Positions 39,703 through 51,772 of a stretch of DNA of 64,000 nt are shown here, one piece after another (within the stretch, counting starts at the first letter, position 1; each line of letters opens with the position of its first letter). A program made the position numbers and the translations under genes. The DNA is from Montifringilla adamsi. Taxonomy: Eukaryota > Chordata > Aves > Passeriformes > Passeridae. The DNA is taken from NCBI GenBank assembly GCA_017590115.1, contig JAGGNK010010225.1, forward strand, positions 5,766,001 to 5,830,000, in the 5' to 3' direction. The notes beneath the pieces were generated by a model. That model made no database searches. It saw nothing but the letters and a program-made list of their open reading frames with translations, and was not told the DNA's origin.

Positions 39703-39774
39703 GTTTTAAGAACTCTAGTTTAAACCAGTCCTCCTAAATAGTGAATGCTAATGTTTTAAGAGCTCTAGGTTAAA
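39703..39774. repeat. 22-bp direct repeat at 50-bp spacing
   Basis: gttttaagaactctagttta(aa) at 39703-39724 recurs at 39753-39774 as gttttaagagctctaggtta(aa), with two differences. The start-to-start distance is 50 bp. The pair sits directly upstream of the CR1 fragment at 39825. It may be a decayed tandem duplication with a 50-bp unit. Confidence 0.85.
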
Positions 39775-39824
39775 GTTTCAAATCAGGATTCCTCAACTTC
39801 CAGTAAATGCAATGCAAGTGTAGG

Positions 39825-40172
39825 TGCACCAACTTGCCATTTCTCAAGCTTGTCCAAGTCCCTCTGGATGTTATTCCACCCTCCAGGTGTCCCAATGACA
39901 CCACTTATATGGGTGTCACTTGTAAATTTCTTGAGGGTGCACCTGATCCCTTTATCTATGTCATTATTGAAGTTATTAAATAACACTGTTGCAAATAAGG
40001 AGCCATGAGGGACCTGGCTTGTTGCTGGTGTCCATTGGGACTCTGAGCCATTGATCCCTACCCTCAGGACGTGACTGTGCAACCAACTCCTTGTCCACTC
40101 ATTGAATCCATCTCTTTCCAATTTACAGAGAAGGATGTTGTGGGAGACCATGTCAAAGTCTTACTTAAGCTA
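39825..40172 (-). pseudogene. CR1 reverse transcriptase fragment, antisense
   Basis: The - strand reads through 40151-39783 as 122 codons of CR1-type (jockey group) reverse transcriptase. Recognisable blocks in order are KLERDGF with W-RSWL, then VGINGSESQW, then SQVPHGS (family GVPQGS), then VLFN-F-NDIDKGI. They are followed by CTLKKFTSDT (family K-FADDT) and IQRDLDKLEKW. The catalytic FADD motif has become F-T-S-D, so at least one metal-binding aspartate is lost. The C-terminal part after LEKW no longer follows the family. Only this internal segment of ORF2 is present: no endonuclease domain and no 3' tail. It belongs to a different part of the element, and perhaps a different subfamily, than the copy at 5490. 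The frame is open over its whole length despite the key substitutions. Confidence 0.92.
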
Positions 40173-42195
40173 TTATGAGACTTTTTACTTGGGCTGAGAG
40201 AACAGTTGATGAGTTCAGTAAGGCAGAATGTGGTATTGGCTTACACTCCTAACAGTGTTCTTGAAAGGCTTATTTTTATCCCTTAAGAAGTAAATGACCA
40301 CCCAGAGTGTGAAAAGTTTTGATTTATCCAGGTGTGGCACACTCAGAGAGGTTGTAAAATATCCTATGAACTATACCTTCTTCATCAGGGAATAGTTGAT
40401 TGCATTTTGAAAACTATATAACTGTGATGTATTTTATTCATTGAGAAGATGGCATTAGCAGGTGTTATTGATGGAAAATAGCATCCCAAACATTGTCCTT
40501 TTCACAATACTATGATTGGTTATCAGTGTACCAAAATGTTGGTAAGGTCACCCTGAATATGTAAAATGTCATTATCTTCTGAATATTTAAAATTTTAGGA
40601 ACTCCTTTAAGTACTTCCAATGAAAACTTCCAGACCTGGAACAGTGCTGGTTTTTTTTGGTTTTTTTTTTTTTTTCGGTTTAAATATCAGTGACAGATTC
40701 TTGTTTCACTTTTTGGCTTGATCTGATTATGTGACCTTTTGTATTAAAATCACACCTTTCAGCAGTTAGAGATTATCCTATTGCTCAGTTCAAGGGAAAA
40801 AAGATAACGAAATATAAAACTTAACAATACCAAGGAGTAGTCATAATTAAAGTTATGGAAGTTTAGGAAAATCCTCCCAAGAAACAGTGAGATTTGTTGG
40901 TTTTTAAAATTCTTTTCCCTTTAACATCTGTAATCTCTTGACTAGAAAAGCACTGCTCAAGCTTACTGTAAAAACAGCAATGCTGTTAAGTCTTCAGTTT
41001 CACTGGAACACGACATGAAGTGAGGAAATTTCCATGTATATTTTTATAAATGCATGTCAAATCAATCACTTTGTCACTTCCTCTAGTATAAAAATATTCT
41101 TGTAATTCATAATTAAGATCCTATTGGTAGATCTGTGATAGTCCTGTGTTCTTGTATCTCTGAATTTCCCATATTAAAAAAAATTAATTCACGTAAAATT
41201 TTCAGTCAAATATATGAAACTATGGATGTTTGTGGAAACAAAAAAACCAGTTTTTAATTTAGAGGAGATTTTGATTGAGAAAATAGATTCTTGAAATTTC
41301 TTTATTACATTTATAAAATATAATTTTATTGGTCTCTTACTTACTTACTCTAGTACTTACCTCTCTAGAAATATTCTTCATCAGGAAAAAAGGCCATTTT
41401 GTGTACAAGAACATTGTCTTTGCGAAGGAAAAAAACTGCCTTGTGCTTCCATATTTTTATTTAATATTTAAAATACAAGGTTAATATCTGTTTTGTTGTT
41501 GTTGGCAGGTGTATACTTGCCAATGAAATAAAAGCATTCTGTTTACTCCTGTGATAACAGGAAAAACCTAAATAGCATTTCAAATTTGAAGGCATATGAT
41601 TTGCCCTGAATTTTTTATTCTGCTGATTAAGCAGCAGACCTACAATTATCTGACAGAAGCTGCCTTCTTGACATTTTCCAGCTTATTTTTTACTCTCAAG
41701 TAGAGCTGTGTATTTTGCATAAGGTATAGATAATCATGTAAGCTAGTTGCATCACTGGAGTATTTTTATTTCAAATTCAAATATATTGAGGTGTACATGC
41801 ATGACCTTAAAATAGATTTTGCAAATCTCATCTAATGTCTATCTTCATCTGATTTAAATTGGTTTTGGACCTCCTTCCCTCACCTTTCCTATCAAGACAA
41901 AATCTATTTAAATTTCAATATACAAAAATATGTGAGCCATTTAGAATACACCTGCAGAAATTTAAGTATTGACATATAGGGTATGATTGTTAATCCATAT
42001 TTTCTTTCATTCCCTTTTACCTAAGTACTGCATCCTCACTCCCATGTTGTATTCAGCATTAGGCAGAAATATTTGGAAAAGCTCTGCAATGAGACTTTTC
42101 CAAACAGTTAGTTGTTTGTACAAGTGTTAAAAGGTTTGTTGCCCTTGTTGTGTTAGTGTTTCTGGTACAGTTTTCCCTGAAAATGCCAAGTATAA
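40173..42195. other. Non-coding AT-rich DNA
   Basis: No gene is seen. T-runs interrupted by GG occur at 40651-40675, and a short (CTTA)n-like patch at about 41337-41361. Nothing else is recognised. Confidence 0.55.
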
Positions 42196-42293
42196 TAAAA
42201 ATACTTATGTTAAAAAATACTTATAAAAATACTTACAAATACTTATATAAGTACCTATATAATACCTAAAAATACTTATAAAATTACTTATGG
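42196..42293. repeat. AT-rich minisatellite, about 12-bp unit
   Basis: Degenerate tandem copies of a unit close to aaaaatacttat run for about 100 bp. Copies are recognisable at 42198, 42215, 42226, 42239 and 42270, with variants such as agtacctatata in between. Unit lengths vary between 10 and 13 bp, indicating an old, diverged array. Confidence 0.85.
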
Positions 42294-45200
42294 TCCTTTG
42301 TAAGGGTTAATGTTAGCTGCTAGTGAATAAACCTTTTTCCTAAATTCTAGTGCAGGACCTCAGAAACTGCTCTCAGTTTTCTTAAAGGACCAAGATACAG
42401 ATTTACTGAACTCTCAGGTACCATAAATGCTTGCTGTATATCATTCTTAATTTGGCTCATGCCAAAGCGTTTGATGTATAATATAGTGCCATGGGTTGTG
42501 CATGCACAGAAATTGCACAGACAAGTATTTGTCTCTCTTCTTCAGCTGCCAGCCCAGATACATCACTATATATCTTCACCATTATCACTTCTAGCAATGA
42601 CTTTGAAACATCCTGAGCACTAGTACGCCTACTGTGCACTTACATGTTATCTACCTCTTTCAAAGGTGTAGCCACCTCATTTAAGGCTCAAAATAAGTTA
42701 ATTCTTTCTTATATCATGAGAAAGTGAAGGTTTTGTTGGTGCTTAACGTGTACTCTTCTTGCAAGAATGCAAAGGTGTTCTCATAGTGCACTGAGAGGAA
42801 AAGGTCTCCTTTACCTGTAATATCCTTTAGAAAAGGTTGTGCTAAATTAGCAACAGAGCAGACATGTACCCAGGGCATTTAAATTCTCAGATTATGATTA
42901 TTTCATGTCTTGTAACCTGTGGAATAAAAAAGCATTTTCCAAACTGCACATGTCTTAATTTTCTGAAAGACTGGCGGACTTTGGTACTTTGCCAGATTTT
43001 GAAATTTATTTGGGTGCTCAAAGATCCACCTTTGGGCTACTAAGGATGCCCAGCTGCTTTGGAAAGTACAAAAGGAGCTGCTTTTCAGTTTATACCAAAC
43101 TTATCTCCTTTTGTTAATTATGCAAAACATTAATCTGTATTTTGGATTAAAATGCATTTTTAAAATATTTGCTTTGAATATCCTCCTATGAAACCATTGT
43201 GTGACCTGCTAAAGTGTTTGAAAATCTGCTGCCTGTTACAGTGCCTGGACTGTCAGGAAAATTATATTCCATTTGCTGGAGACTCTTATGTGTACTCCAG
43301 CACACTCCAGTTTAATGTTCTCTGCACTTGTGCTCTTTGTGCACATGGAGGTCTGAATGAATTTCATGGTTTTTGAAATGACCAATGCTAATTGTTGATA
43401 CTACAGGAAAGAGGATTTTGTAAAGCAGGTAAAGCTGTCACTAGAGGTATGAACTATTCAGTGTCCATCGGTTAACTGTTCCCAGTTACTATCAGGTGCA
43501 GAGAGTTGTGGGATTCGGTTTAGAGATAATTTTGTTGCTTTTCCAATGGATACTCAAAGCATTAAACTGATTTCCTATGAATAACTGAACAACAGCAAAA
43601 GTGGTCACAGTTTATCTGACAGACTGCTGAAATGGTAATTTTAACAAAATGGTATGTAAAATATTTAATAATAAAAAAATGCACGTATGTTAATTGTAGC
43701 TCTTTAAATATTTATGAATAGCTGTAATCTTAATTTCTATTTTTTCTGTATGTAAAATAAAATGGGTTTTAATTTGTAAAGACTTTAGACACCAGAAGTT
43801 TTATAATTTCCAGTAAAAAATGTACTTATTTTTCCATAATGCTCCTTTTTATCCATATAGAGGATTCTAATGATTACAAGATGAGCTGAAAAAAGAATGA
43901 AAAGAGAACCTCATTGGAGTAAATGTAGTTCCTTAAGTCTTTTCTTCATCTTTGTGTTAGTTCAGTCAAAGAATAAAGATTAGTACCAGTAAATTAGATC
44001 TGCAGTTATAGTTGGAAGTAAAAGCATAAAAATGGTAAAGAAGAAATATTTGACTTTTAAGATAGCATAGAAATTGCATATATTTTATATGCCTACATGT
44101 GAGTAAAGTAACTCTTAGAATGTAATTTACTAAAATTCCAATTTCTCAGAATTGACCCTCTGAAAATTCAGAAGGATGAAATCTTTTCTGTGTTATGATG
44201 GCAGATTTTCACAGCTGCATTAAATAATAGAAAGTAATTGTGTAAGCTCAGAAAAAAGAAAAAGACAATTCTTTCAATTTTTCTTCCTAAAATTATTTTT
44301 CTAATGTTCTAATGCTCAAACTGACAATCTGATATAAAACCTGTTCTTCATCTGTTCATGTTCCTGGGGGAGATTATGCCACATCTTTCCAAACAAAAGA
44401 GGGGGGAAAAAAAATCTTCACGAACAAAATGAAGTGAAAAGCACCAGAATATATCTCATGCATAATAAGCTGAAGATTTAGATATTCCATTTTTTTTTTA
44501 ACAATTGAAAATTCATGAAATTACCTTAGAGAATGAGAAAAACTTGAAAATTTAACAGAAAAACAGTTTTTTGATGGAGACTTAAAATAGAATCACTAAA
44601 AATTAAGAGCAAAGAAATTGCTGAAGCAATTTTTAAAGGTAATATTTATTTCTTAGTTTCTCTCCCCATAAATCTATTTCAGACACAAAAAAGATGGGAA
44701 AGAAAAATGAATATAAGTTTTGAAAAAAGAAGCTGAACAGCTCCATCTTTTCATTAAAACAATTTGAAATCCAAGCTCTGCAAAGAAAAAGATCAGTTAG
44801 GATCAGGTGTCAACTCAAGAGGGCATTGGGAACTCACACTTATAAAATGAAAGCAGTTAATCTGCTCTTGTGTGGAGATTTCTGCTCTTAGTTGGCTATT
44901 GTTTTACAAATTTGATTGAAATAAGTTTATTAAAATAAATGATTTTGATTATAAATCCAAATATGAATCAGCTAAGGTTTTTGTAGAAGACACTGTCCTT
45001 AGAAAAGGAATATGTTTTCTGTATTATTTTGTATATATAAAGGCCAGAGATTAAAGCCCAGCTGAAGGACATCCATGTGTCCCTTTTTGAAAATAACATT
45101 CTATGTTTTGCATGGATATCACTGGCTTTCTTTTAATTGAAATATTTAAGCAGTATACAAGGGAAAGTAAAACTAAGATAAGATATTTTAGTGGTTGAAA

Positions 45201-45899
45201 TATCAGTCATAATGGCCTACTTTGAAAATAATTTTATGGTTTTGTTTTCAAAAAGTACAGCAGAGTAAACTCGTAAATAACAATCTAGTACCAACAATAT
45301 CCAGCTGATGTCAGAATGCTAAGAAATGCTGCAAAGCAGCTGTAATACAAGGAAATAAATCAAGTATAGGATGGGAAGATTTATTTACTTTTTTGTGAAT
45401 ATTCTAGCTTATGGGGGTTAAGCCTGACCTTAATGTTATTTTGAAAGAGCTGCCTTGTACTTTACTGAATACTAATGCTTAGAGATGGAAAGTGTACTCA
45501 TTTTAATCTGTGAGAATTTCAGGACAGATGGATTAGCAGAGATCATCACTTACTTGCATACTTTGAATGCCATCTGGTTAGCAAACACCAGTAGGACAGA
45601 AGTAACATATGTTGTTTGGCTGGCCCTGTGTCTTGCCAGGAAACACAACATGGTCCAGGGATGGGTAGATTCAGTACTTCAGAAACAGTGAAGATCTTCA
45701 CAGGTGTAAGAAATTCTCAGTGGTTGTGGAGGCAGATATAGGAATATTTAACAGCAATATTGAAATCCAAGCAGATGTTGGTCATTGAAGCACGTACAGA
45801 TGGGACATGCAGAGCACCACTCCTGAATTCTTCTTGGTAACACTGAGTGCATCCAATTATTGTTCTGGATAATTGCTAAGGTCAATTATATTTCTGACC
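42294..45899. other. Non-coding AT-rich DNA
   Basis: No gene or known repeat is recognised. The stretch 43640-45300 is particularly AT-rich. Open frames are at most about 68 codons. Confidence 0.55.
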
Positions 45900-47720
45900 T
45901 GTATTTGAAAATGGGAAGCAGACTTTGTCTGAGTTGGTAGGAGAAAAAAAAAGGGTTAAAGTGTGTAAGGAAAGCTTTTTTCTGGGTTCCTGTCGCTCTC
46001 CACATCCGAGAGTTTGGTTTCCATACAAACTAGAGCTGAAAATAAAAACAAATACATGTCCCTGTGGGAAAGAGCCAGATACATTTGGTGCTCCTACTGT
46101 CTGGTTTATTGCTGCTTTTTCCTCATCCTCTTAAACCTTTTTCCAGGGGTCAAATCAGCATAGACATGTTGCAGCCCGGCAGCACAGACATGGCTCTCTG
46201 CCCTTGCCCAAAGGCGCAAAGGGGAGTGAAATCGCCCTCGCTCTATCACTCACTGCTAAATTCATGCCCAAAGGTGAACAAGTCTGAGCAAGGGTGTAGA
46301 ACAAATATACACATCTTCAGAGCCTCACTAACCAGCGAGAGACTGACATCAACCTTTACTAGGCACACTGCATTACAAAGGAAAATGTGTGAGGTCAGCT
46401 CAAGCCAGCTATTTCATAAGAGTGAGATTTGATTAAGGCCAGGCTATGACCCAGCTAGATGGGGCCAGAGATGGTCTGGACAGTTTTGCCATTAATTTGA
46501 GTGGGAGCACAGTCTTCTGCCAGCCTATAATCTTTATCATTTTTAGGTTGTGATTTCATTATTAAAGCAAGCTCTTTGCTGAAGATCAGAGGCAGAATTT
46601 TTATCGATTATTGTAGAGCTAGTAGTTTATCTCGGCTTCTAGTGTAAATATAAGCTTGTTTATTAGTTGTCAAGCAGCTGTGCACTCAAGTATATAAATA
46701 GCATTAGGAAAAAATGCATTTAACTTTTAAAAATCTAAATTCACTTCCTATGTAAAAATAAATTTGCTTTGAGAATTGTTTGACTTCAGCAGATTAATCT
46801 GTTTCATTTTTGTCAGGCTTTCACTTTACTACTTTTTTAACAAGATAAAATATCCATTGAAAGTACAATCATAATGAAATGGCACAATATAAATAGATGA
46901 CTTTCATCATAATGCACTGTTTTTAGAAATGTTCATAATTTAAACAATTATGTTTCTTGACTTCTTGCCAATTAAGTTTAGTCAGCTAGGGGCTGTGAAT
47001 TTTAATGAGAAAGCTGAATGGTCTTTTGCAGATAAAATCTGCTGGCAGGAACACAATCACAAGAAAAGGTATAATCTTTACTTTCCCCGTTATTTCTCCA
47101 AGTATCATAAAAAAGATAAGAGAAAAAAATTAAGTGGCAGGAGAAACAAAACAACTGTGCAGAAAGTGCTTTATTGCTTTTACTTAGGTTGAATATAATT
47201 AAAAAAAAAAATCTTAGCTTACTACCCCTTGAAATCAGCATGATAGATTTGAAAGATGCAAGAGATGTTAAACATACCCATGAGAAAATTAAAATGAGAA
47301 GAAAACCTTGACCAATAACTGTTACACTGTGATTATTCAGACAGTTCTAATGAACCTCTGCAGAAAAATTTTGAATTCAAAATCATAAAGAAAAAAAATA
47401 AATAGGAGTGACATAAGATACTTCAGATGGTAAACTGTGGTCCATGCATCTAACTTTCAATGGGCACACCAGAATCCCCTGGGGATTAGAATTAGATTAG
47501 CTAAATGCCTAACAGCTGTCTCACAGGCATGAGACTAGATAAAGCAACCAAGCTGTAAATCTGTGCAAACTGCATGAAAGGCTACATAATGCAAATTGAT
47601 TAGTTTAGGACTTGCATTAATGTGGTTGTGAATAAAAATAACCCACCAACAAATCCTCTCCTAATTTTAACAGCTACCGAAGAGAAAAACTTAACAGACG
47701 GATCATTATGAGGTATGAGT
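45900..47720. other. Complex stretch, candidate conserved non-coding element(s)
   Basis: From 45960 to 46480 the DNA is less AT-rich than its flanks and carries several CpG sites (near 45992, 46006, 46175, 46214, 46233). It contains a 122-codon + strand open frame (46064-46432). The frame begins with a hydrophobic run (LVLLLSGLLLLF) that looks like a signal peptide, but the rest has no known domain. From 46480 to 47720 the sequence is rich in homeodomain-like TAAT/ATTA cores and contains an octamer, ATGCAAAT, at 47589-47596, next to TGATTAG. This texture is common in developmental enhancers. Conservation cannot be judged from one sequence. Confidence 0.3.
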
Positions 47721-50700
47721 CCACAATGAATTTACATTGTGATGAAAGAAAAAAACAGAATTACTAATCCCCATGAAGAAAGAGTTCTAATCTCTGTGCA
47801 GAAAGGCAAATATTTGAGGTTTTAACTTGGATTAATAGGTGGCTTTCATGGAATACCAATGCCCTTTGCATTTTTGTAAAATGAAAACTATGAACACCTA
47901 TTGATTTGCATTCACAAATGAAATATGTGATGTGGTTCATGTCTCAGTAGATAGATCATAAATTATTGAAATATAACCTACAGTAACTAGTAGTTAGTAA
48001 CTGATTCTTTTTCTACAGTTTTATATAGCTATAGATTATAGCATTTGAAAGTAAGAATGGTAGGAATATTGACTTAATTTTTTAAACCTAAAGAACCTCT
48101 TTTGTAATATTTCTTGTCTACTCAAAATTGTACATATTTTATTCAGTTGAATTTTATCACAGAAAAATAAATGCTATTTAACAAGTGATATATTTGTAAG
48201 ACATTTGAGAGCTGTAAAATTTTATGTTTGAAGAAGTCGAGATAATAACCATTAGATGATTAAAATACGTAGAGATCAGCAACCTATATCCTCTTTTTGA
48301 ATGCTTTCCCTTCATATCATCTTACTCTTTATATATGGACTGCTCTGTTAATATTAATATAGATTTTTGAGTTACACGTGCTGAAAGAGAAGTTTCAGAC
48401 TATTGGGCTCTTGGTATCAATGAGACTAAATGCAACCGTCTTGCATGAAGCACTGAATTCTCAAAGCTTTGGGAGCCAAGTAGGATGCTCTGTGATGTTT
48501 TTGAATGCAGATAGATGGAAAGTTGTTCTGTGTATTTTTAGAGTCAAACAGAAGTCATAGAGCCGTAGCTTGCGTAGAAGTAAAGCCCAAGGTAATAAGT
48601 GAGATGTACTGAATCAGCTGCTAATAGGGCAACATAGCTTCTGGCTAGGTAGAGAATGCAGAATAAATTAATGTACAGGGTTTCTCTACACTGTCCATTA
48701 AGTGCCCACAGCCAGAGCATGTAGTTACCTCTCTCACCTACATGTGCCAAGAATTCACCACCTAAAAGTTTCTCTGTTTCAACCCTTGAGAGAATTGAGA
48801 GTATAATATCTTTAATGTGTTTTAAATACAGGGCACTATTTCAATAAAGCACCTGTAATTCCAATTCTAAAGCCAATTTGCTATGCGTCTGATAATTAAA
48901 TGCTCATTTGACTCAAATCAGATTTCCCTCACTGACGACTGTAATCACTACAGAGAGTGCTAGTCTTAGTGTTCCAGAAGCACTGTATAAATACAATATT
49001 TCAGTTGTTCCTGTCTGAAGAAAGAAGTATAAAAATTGTATTTCGACTTTCAAATTTTCTTTTAGTGCTTCTGTGATATAGGAAAATGGTGGTTTTGGAT
49101 TATAACTCATAAATGAAAACAAAAGTTGCATCCTTATTAATCTTCATTATAGACAGTTAAAATTACTTTACATCAAATCTTATTCTAACCTGTTGGTTTA
49201 TTATTTGTGTACTGTACTGCTTCTGAGAAAAAAAATGTAGTCTTCTTCTTAGAGGAGTGCTTAAGCCATCAGTGTGCTAGATAACAAATGGGTGTTTGGG
49301 TTCTTGTTGGCTGTATTTTAAGGAGTAACTAAAACAATTCAAGAATTCAGTACAAATTAGTGAAGATAGTTCATGGAGGTAAAACTGAATTTTGGCACAA
49401 AGTTCATACAGTTTGTCATTTATTGCAAAAAACAAAAGCAACCTTCCCCCAGCAAAACCCCCCAAAAATGTCCCCAAATAACAAAACCAAAGAGCCTGAA
49501 AGAAGAAAAAACCAAAATAATGGAAAACGTATGAAGATGAAATAATATGTTTTGTTCTGAAGCATAGATTGTGCATTTATTACTTCAGCACATACAACAA
49601 ATAATGTTAAAAGCCATAAAAAGCTGTAGCCTTTTGCAATTTTACATTACTCGACTCACTGATTTCCTGCAGCAGTGAATTGCACAGGTAGATATATCTC
49701 ATAGACTAATCTTTCCCTGCCTTTCCTATGAGCCAGTGGTTTTATTTTCTGGTCACAGAAGCTCGCTGTATGTCATCACTGCTTTTTTCCTGGCTGAGCC
49801 TTCTAATCAAGCTATAGGAAGGTAATAGGGGGCTACAGGAAACATAATCCCGTTGCAGCTCTCCATGTCCTGAGTCCATAAAGCATGAAGCATTCAGGCC
49901 ATGTTACAAAGAAATTGAAAGTGGTCTTACAGGAAGTTATTTCCTAAATACAAGGCCTCTTTATACCAGTCCTTCTTTCAAGGGCATGTTAATGGAGTCC
50001 CAGCAGCAGACTGAGATTTATAAGTGATGGGTGGTATCTCACCCCTAGCAAAGGAAACTAAAGAAAAAAAGGAAAAGTCTCATGCTACCTCCAAGTATTT
50101 CACAAGTGAATGAATGCATTTGTGCTCTTATTAAATCTCTCGCTGTGCTGAAGTTTAATGTGACTTCGTATTGGGAAACCAATAAAGGTGGGAAGACAGG
50201 AGCAAAATACAGACATGTATATTCACTGTTTTTTAATGTTCTTATTTGATTAGTCCAATACTATACAAAAAAGGGTGCTGTAATGATAAGCATTGTCCTG
50301 CAGTGAAAAAGAATGTGCTAAATGGCATGAAAAAGTAGAGATTGTCCTCTGCTGATGGTAAGGAAAGACATTCAGAAATAAAGAAAGCATGGTGCTTCTT
50401 TACTGGAGGACATGTGTTTGAAGCCATTCCTTCCTTTCTCTTCTTCCTTTCTTTTCATTCTTTGTACAGTCTGTGTCTGTCTTAAACCTTCTTGTTATTT
50501 TCACAGCATTTGGGATCTTTTATATAAGTCATATAAAAATTTGTTATTCTCTCTGTGCAGTCCTAAAACCAGTTTTAGCCAGGTGTTAAGCTTTCATTCT
50601 TTCAGTAATCCACCCTTGACCATTTGTGATTTGTGGTTGGAGGGCTTGAGTATCATCCTGTGCTTTTATTCTCTAAGTTTCTGCCTTGTGCTTTTTGTCT

Positions 50701-51379
50701 GGAGGAATGTTGCTACATTTTAACCTCCTGTGTCTTGCCTGTGATGTGCAGGAGAAACATATCTCCATTTAGTTCCGGGTAAAATTTCTTTTTCTCCCAA
50801 GTCTTGCAGAAGCCTCCACATGCTTATTGATCTAAAGAAAGGTGGAAAACAACTTAGACTCCTCACAAAGTTTCTGAGGACCTTCATTTTTCTGCTTGAT
50901 TCTGCATCACTCAGCTGATAACTTGGAGCCCTCTGTTAAAACCATTTTGAAACCTGACTTTGTGGGGGAAGGGATTATTCAGCTATAGTATTGCTGCTGT
51001 TGCTATGTGGCATCGGGTCTGCCATTGCAGCAAAGTTTGGGAGAATGGTCCAACAAATGCCAGCTCTCATAGCTGCCTCCTATCAGTGATATTTGAGCAC
51101 TGACTTCAAAGGCTGATGAGGGACTTACTGGACATACCCTGCTGAGCAAAACCAAGAAGGAGTCTTAGATAAAGAGAGGCTTCCTGCTGGTTTCCTGATA
51201 CATTCATTTTATATGTATTGACATTATCTTCCCTTCTCCCTTAGCAAATAACTTAATTGTTTGAAACAGTCCAACAAAACAAGTCACAACTGAGGTGACA
51301 TTATTCTGCAATAAATGCTGGAATTCTTGAATTTATGATTCTTGAGATTTTAGACAGATTAACTCTACCTGTATATTGC
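47721..51379. other. Non-coding DNA, nothing recognised
   Basis: No gene is seen. An A/C-rich low-complexity stretch runs from about 49428 to 49530, and this composition explains the overlapping open frames of 61 and 99 codons there. Elsewhere open frames are 60-103 codons without recognisable content. Confidence 0.55.
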
Positions 51380-51410
51380 TTTACTTGCTGTATTTACTTG
51401 CTGTATTTAC
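51380..51410. repeat. 13-bp tandem repeat, 2.4 copies
   Basis: The unit tttacttgctgta occurs at 51380-51392 and 51393-51405, followed by a partial tttac. The two full copies are identical. Confidence 0.93.
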
Positions 51411-51710
51411 TTTATTCTCTAATATAGATATTGCAACATGCCAATATGCCCTTGATTTTTTTTTTCCCAGAATTTTGCTTCATAGCAGCCACAGAACAGA
51501 CTATAAGATCAAAGGAAGTTGTGTGCTCAAGCTTCTCATTTCCTTGTGCAAAAAGTACCACTTTAGCATTGAGGTTCTCTTGCAGGAGAGGACTCCCTGT
51601 GAGACAAGTTGCGACAGGCTAGCATTAATTTTCATGACCTAATGACTTCACTTATAGGGGAGTTTTAGGACGAGTTTTAATGAAGATCCATTCCAGTCTT
51701 TTATATTTAC

Positions 51711-51772
51711 AATCATAGAACACTTTGGGTTAGAAGGGGCCATTGAAATTAATCTTGTCCAGCCTGCAGTTA
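51711..51772 (-). mobile_element. CR1 LINE, short 3' end fragment, antisense
   Basis: The blocks aatcatagaacactttgggt and tagaaggggccattgaaatt, then aatcttgtccagcc, are the reverse complement of the CR1 terminus (the aatcatagaatca tail, the ggttggaa block and the atcttgtccaacc block). Only about 60 bp remain and there is no coding part. Confidence 0.85.

Noticed and set aside
47430..47495. Similarity to a MER5/hAT-type sequence (aaactgtggtccatgc and cagaatcccctgggga)
   Set aside because: Two short resemblances from memory, without terminal inverted repeats or target-site duplication. MER5 itself is a mammalian family, so chance is more likely.
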